Positions 61,175 through 64,000 of a stretch of DNA of 64,000 nucleotides are shown here, one piece after another. Source of the DNA: JASSUD01 sp031963225 (GTDB lineage Bacteria > Pseudomonadota > Gammaproteobacteria > Burkholderiales > Burkholderiaceae). Position numbers and translations under genes: made by a program. The first letter of the stretch is position 1; each line of letters starts with the position of its first letter. The stretch covers positions 55,992-119,991 of the forward strand of contig JASSUD010000001.1 of NCBI GenBank assembly GCA_031963225.1, written 5' to 3'. The notes under the pieces are model-generated. The model was not told the DNA's origin and ran no database searches. It saw nothing but the letters and a program-made list of their open reading frames with translations.

Positions 61175-61801
61175 GCCGAGTTGATGGGGGGCGCCCTGGA
61201 TGGCGGTTGATAGGGTAGTGAGGAGCACGCCCGGTGTACTCCCCCCCCCCAACGAGCAGAAGCTCCACCAGCCGCAACATGTTTTTACTCAGACAAGAGA
61301 AGGGCGGCGGGTTTGCTCAAAAAGCCAGAACCGCAGAGAATTGTCCCATGTTTCTGGGCATCTTATCGCCCCTCCAAGGAAACGTTGCGCCTAATAGTTG
61401 TAGGGCAGCCTAAGTTTTAGTGCCCAGTGATCTTATTGGGTGTTTCACTTCGCAATAAAAAATTCAGAAATGCACCGACTCCCTAGCGCTATGCGGTGGC
61501 GGAAAGTAACAGCATATCGCCGCCGGTGGTGGAATTACTGGAGCCTACTGCCACAGAAAAAGTGTATGCCTATTATCCAGTGATTAAAGTTACTTGCCTC
61601 CAGCCCATGATGCCAACCCTATTTTACGTGGCTTCGTATTTGCTCAAAAATAGAGGTGTCTTTTAATTTGATTTTGTCGGACAGAAGGAGTGCCTCACTG
61701 CGCCCCTTTTATCCTATAAGATTATCGAGATCAAAAAGCGCTGTAAAAACAGAAAACATCCTGCGTTAACGAAGTCAGTAATGCATGATGAGGAGAGCGA
61801 T
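61175..61801. other. Gap with decayed coding traces
   Basis: About 630 bases without a sound gene. The first 100 are GC-rich, like the fibre-like gene, and include a run of ten Cs near 61242. A frame at 61496-61666 of 56 codons (from a GTG) encodes VVELLEPTATEKVYAYYPVI and more, but has no ribosome site and follows a TAG; it may be the end of a broken gene. Confidence 0.4.
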
Positions 61802-63718
61802 GTGACACGTATTTGCCTGAACATGATTGTGAAGGACGAGGCGGCAGTGATTGCGCGATGTCTTGCCTCGGTAAAGCCTTGGATTGATCACTGGGTTATC
61901 GTGGACACAGGTTCCACCGATGGCACACAAGCTATTATCCGTGACTATTTGGCCGATATTCCTGGCCAATTGTTCGAGCGTCCTTGGCGTAATTTCGGTG
62001 CCAATCGAACTGAGGCGCTGGAGTTGGCGCGTGGTAAATCGGAATACATTCTGATCATCGATGCGGACGATATTTTACGTGTACCTGCCGGTTGGCAATG
62101 GCCACCATTAAAAGGCGATGCGTACCATTTGAGGGGGTGCCTCGGTCAAATCGAATACGTACAGACTCATTTGGTCGCAGATCGTCTCCGTTGGTATTGG
62201 GTGGGAGTATTGCATGAGTACATCACTACCGATGCGCCTCATCGCATTGAGGCATTGCATGACATATGGCTAGATCGACGCCATGAGGGCGCACGCAGCC
62301 GCGATGCGGAAGCTTACCGCAAGGATGCAGCCTTACTTGAAAGTGCGCTCATCGACGAACCAGAAAATTCTCGCTATGTCTTTTACCTCGCGCAAAGCTG
62401 GCGCGATGCTGGCGAACTAGTTAACGCGCAAGACGTTTACCGTAAACGCGCTGCGATGGGAGGCTGGCATGAAGAAGTTTGGTATTCGCTCTACGAAGTA
62501 GCAAATTTGAGTGCCAGATTAGGAACGCCTGCTGATGATGTGGTTAGCGCCTATCTACGTGCTTATGCCTTTCGTCCGCGTCGTGCAGAACCTCTTGTGG
62601 CCTTGGCTATGTGGCACCGCGGCCGCAAAGAATGGGCGCTTGCACTCCTTTATGCACGTATGGCTCGCACGATCGTAAAACCTGGCGATATCCTGTTCCT
62701 TGACACCTCCATGTACCGCTGGCGAGCGGATGAGGAAACTGCGATAGCAGCATACTGGATGGGCCATTACGCGGAATCCTTTGCATTGTATTGGGCCATG
62801 CTCGATAAAGATTGTGCGCCGGAAAATGAGCGGGCTCGGATCGAATCCAATGGTCACTTCGCGGTTCCAACTCTCATCGAAAAGGCAATAAAACATCCGA
62901 TGGAAATCGCAAAGCGGCTTGCTAACCCTTACCGGCAGCAACGGGATCGGCCTAACGTGACGCTTACTATTGCATTGGGCAAACAGCCAGCCCTATTTGA
63001 GGCAACGGTCAATTCATTTCTCAATTGCTGCCAGGATATTGAGTGCATTCAACGCTTTGTTTGTATCACCGACAATTTGAACCTCGATGAGCGCGATAGA
63101 TTGACATCGCTTTATCCTTTTTTCGAATTCATTGAGGTAGAGAAGGCGGGAGCCAGCCAAGCGCAATGCATGAATCAAATGCTTGAGACAGTAACAACAC
63201 CTTACTGGTTGTATCTTGAAAGCGGCTGGCAGTTTTTCTTACCAACAGATTACGTGTCACGGGCGATTTCTATTCTCGATATTGAGCCGACAACGACGCA
63301 AGTGCTGTTCAACCGCAATTACGCAGAAAAACTGCAAGACCGCTCGTTAGTCGGCGGCATACTGCGGCGGCATCCTCAAAGTGGATTGCGCTATGTGATT
63401 CACGAGTACATCCCAGACAAGCAACAGCATAAGGCTTTTTTCGAGCGACATCCTGCTTGTGCACTCTCACACTTAACTTGGCCGCATTTTGCAATTCAGC
63501 CATCTCTGATGTGTACAGAAGCGATTCGTAATATCGGGGGCTTTGAAGACGTATTTGCTCATCGCTATACAGCGGCTGGATTGCAAAGTGCTTTCTTCGA
63601 TGGCATTACCTGCATCATCAATGAAAAAAGAGGAGTGAGCTCAGAAGAAGAGGTTTTAGATGAGTTATCGCAAAATGAGACACCTGCTATGACTCCTCTA
63701 AAAACCTGGGCTATCTAA
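61802..63718 (+). CDS. Two-domain glycosyltransferase with helical middle
   Basis: A 638-residue protein. The start is chosen as the GTG at 61802 because AGGAG lies 7 bases upstream and family proteins begin (M)xRICLNMIVKDE; an ATG at 61781 is the alternative. The N-terminal GT-A domain has VIVDTGSTDGTQAIIRDY and the metal-binding IIDADD. The middle is helical and TPR-like (RYVFYLAQSWRDAGELVNAQ, AIAAYWMGHYAESFALYWAM). The last 230 residues look like a second GT-A domain (FEATVNSFLNCCQDIE, LYLESGWQF, in place of a DxD). Acceptor unknown. It may modify injection-system or surface proteins, or be cargo. Confidence 0.8.
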   Translation: MTRICLNMIVKDEAAVIARCLASVKPWIDHWVIVDTGSTDGTQAIIRDYLADIPGQLFERPWRNFGANRTEALELARGKSEYILIIDADDILRVPAGWQWPPLKGDAYHLRGCLGQIEYVQTHLVADRLRWYWVGVLHEYITTDAPHRIEALHDIWLDRRHEGARSRDAEAYRKDAALLESALIDEPENSRYVFYLAQSWRDAGELVNAQDVYRKRAAMGGWHEEVWYSLYEVANLSARLGTPADDVVSAYLRAYAFRPRRAEPLVALAMWHRGRKEWALALLYARMARTIVKPGDILFLDTSMYRWRADEETAIAAYWMGHYAESFALYWAMLDKDCAPENERARIESNGHFAVPTLIEKAIKHPMEIAKRLANPYRQQRDRPNVTLTIALGKQPALFEATVNSFLNCCQDIECIQRFVCITDNLNLDERDRLTSLYPFFEFIEVEKAGASQAQCMNQMLETVTTPYWLYLESGWQFFLPTDYVSRAISILDIEPTTTQVLFNRNYAEKLQDRSLVGGILRRHPQSGLRYVIHEYIPDKQQHKAFFERHPACALSHLTWPHFAIQPSLMCTEAIRNIGGFEDVFAHRYTAAGLQSAFFDGITCIINEKRGVSSEEEVLDELSQNETPAMTPLKTWAI

Positions 63719-64000
63719 TGTACCCCATACGTGCGGTTTGCAGCGCATATGCTTGCATCGCGCCTCAAATACCACGGTTGCGAGGTTGCGATATTGACTG
63801 AGCCTCCCGCAGATTTCGCTCACGACAATGGCAAGACTTAAACGCCCAGTGCGCTTAACCCCATCTTTTCCGACGGGCAATGGCATTGACAACTTTGAGA
63901 TTTCGTTGACAACTTTTTTGAAAGGCACTTGCAAACCCTGATAGGGTGGAGCGGGCGATGGGAATCATATTCTAGGCGCAAACCATTTATAAATAAGTAA

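Noticed and set aside
63698..63934. Minus-strand frame of 78 codons at the window end
   Set aside because: No family resemblance, overlaps the end of the glycosyltransferase gene; could be a decayed fragment but cannot be supported.

Overview
The window looks like a chromosomal stretch from a host-associated betaproteobacterium related to Burkholderiaceae. The evidence is the EF-P/EarP pair with arginine at EF-P residue 32, the divergent bamD/rluD pair, the cysS-alkA-accA-tilS run, lpdA followed by zapE, and pcm near a single-domain rhodanese. Moderate base composition, a Rpn-family nuclease with broken copies, many small palindromic repeats and AT-rich orphan genes suggest an intracellular or fungus-associated lineage such as Mycoavidus. 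The genus is an inference that sequence reading alone cannot prove.

Layout. 0.2-9.99 kb: a small orphan membrane protein, thiC, tRNA-Leu(UAA), glnA, bamD, rluD, rimO and tsaD. 10.2-14.1 kb: two paralogous orphan proteins separated by an inverted REP pair. 14.2-21.3 kb: efp, earP, uvrC, pgsA, suhB and trmJ. 21.4-24.6 kb: a rearranged patch with an intact Rpn nuclease, two Rpn fragments, a duplicated 3' end of lpxH, a small MITE and an AT-rich orphan gene. 24.6-35.5 kb: lpxH, ppiB, a TPR protein, cysS, alkA-like glycosylase, accA, tilS, lpdA, zapE and a DUF1640-like coiled-coil protein. 36.0-40.3 kb: rhodanese, bioY, pcm, trmB, pirin and a DUF167 protein.

40.5-63.7 kb is the most interesting part. 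It opens with a 230-residue repeat protein carrying three PPxY motifs (effector-like), a GST, and a decayed P4-type integrase start. A long AT-rich leader follows, then an extracellular contractile injection system (eCIS, Afp/PVC type). The order is inner tube, three sheaths, second tube protein, DUF5908 protein, LysM-type baseplate protein, VgrG-like spike, gp25-like wedge, PAAR-like tip, J-like baseplate protein, Afp12-like baseplate protein, tape-measure-type protein and a short fibre-like protein. A two-domain glycosyltransferase closes the region. The Afp12-like protein carries an insert of about 380 residues that reads as seven FG-GAP-type repeats, i.e. a probable seven-bladed integrin-like beta-propeller in the baseplate. 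I regard this as the strongest candidate for something undescribed. The AAA+ ATPase and terminal cap protein usual in this family are not in the window.

Three repeat systems shape the chromosome: REP elements with a GTAG head and a GTTGGGG/CCCCAAC stem, usually as inverted pairs; a MITE with ends reading TAGGGCGTGTCCTCAATTG, which supplies the stop codon of two genes and marks a likely break in gene order between tilS and lpdA; and a single 99-bp MITE with GAGYATCTGAATAA ends.
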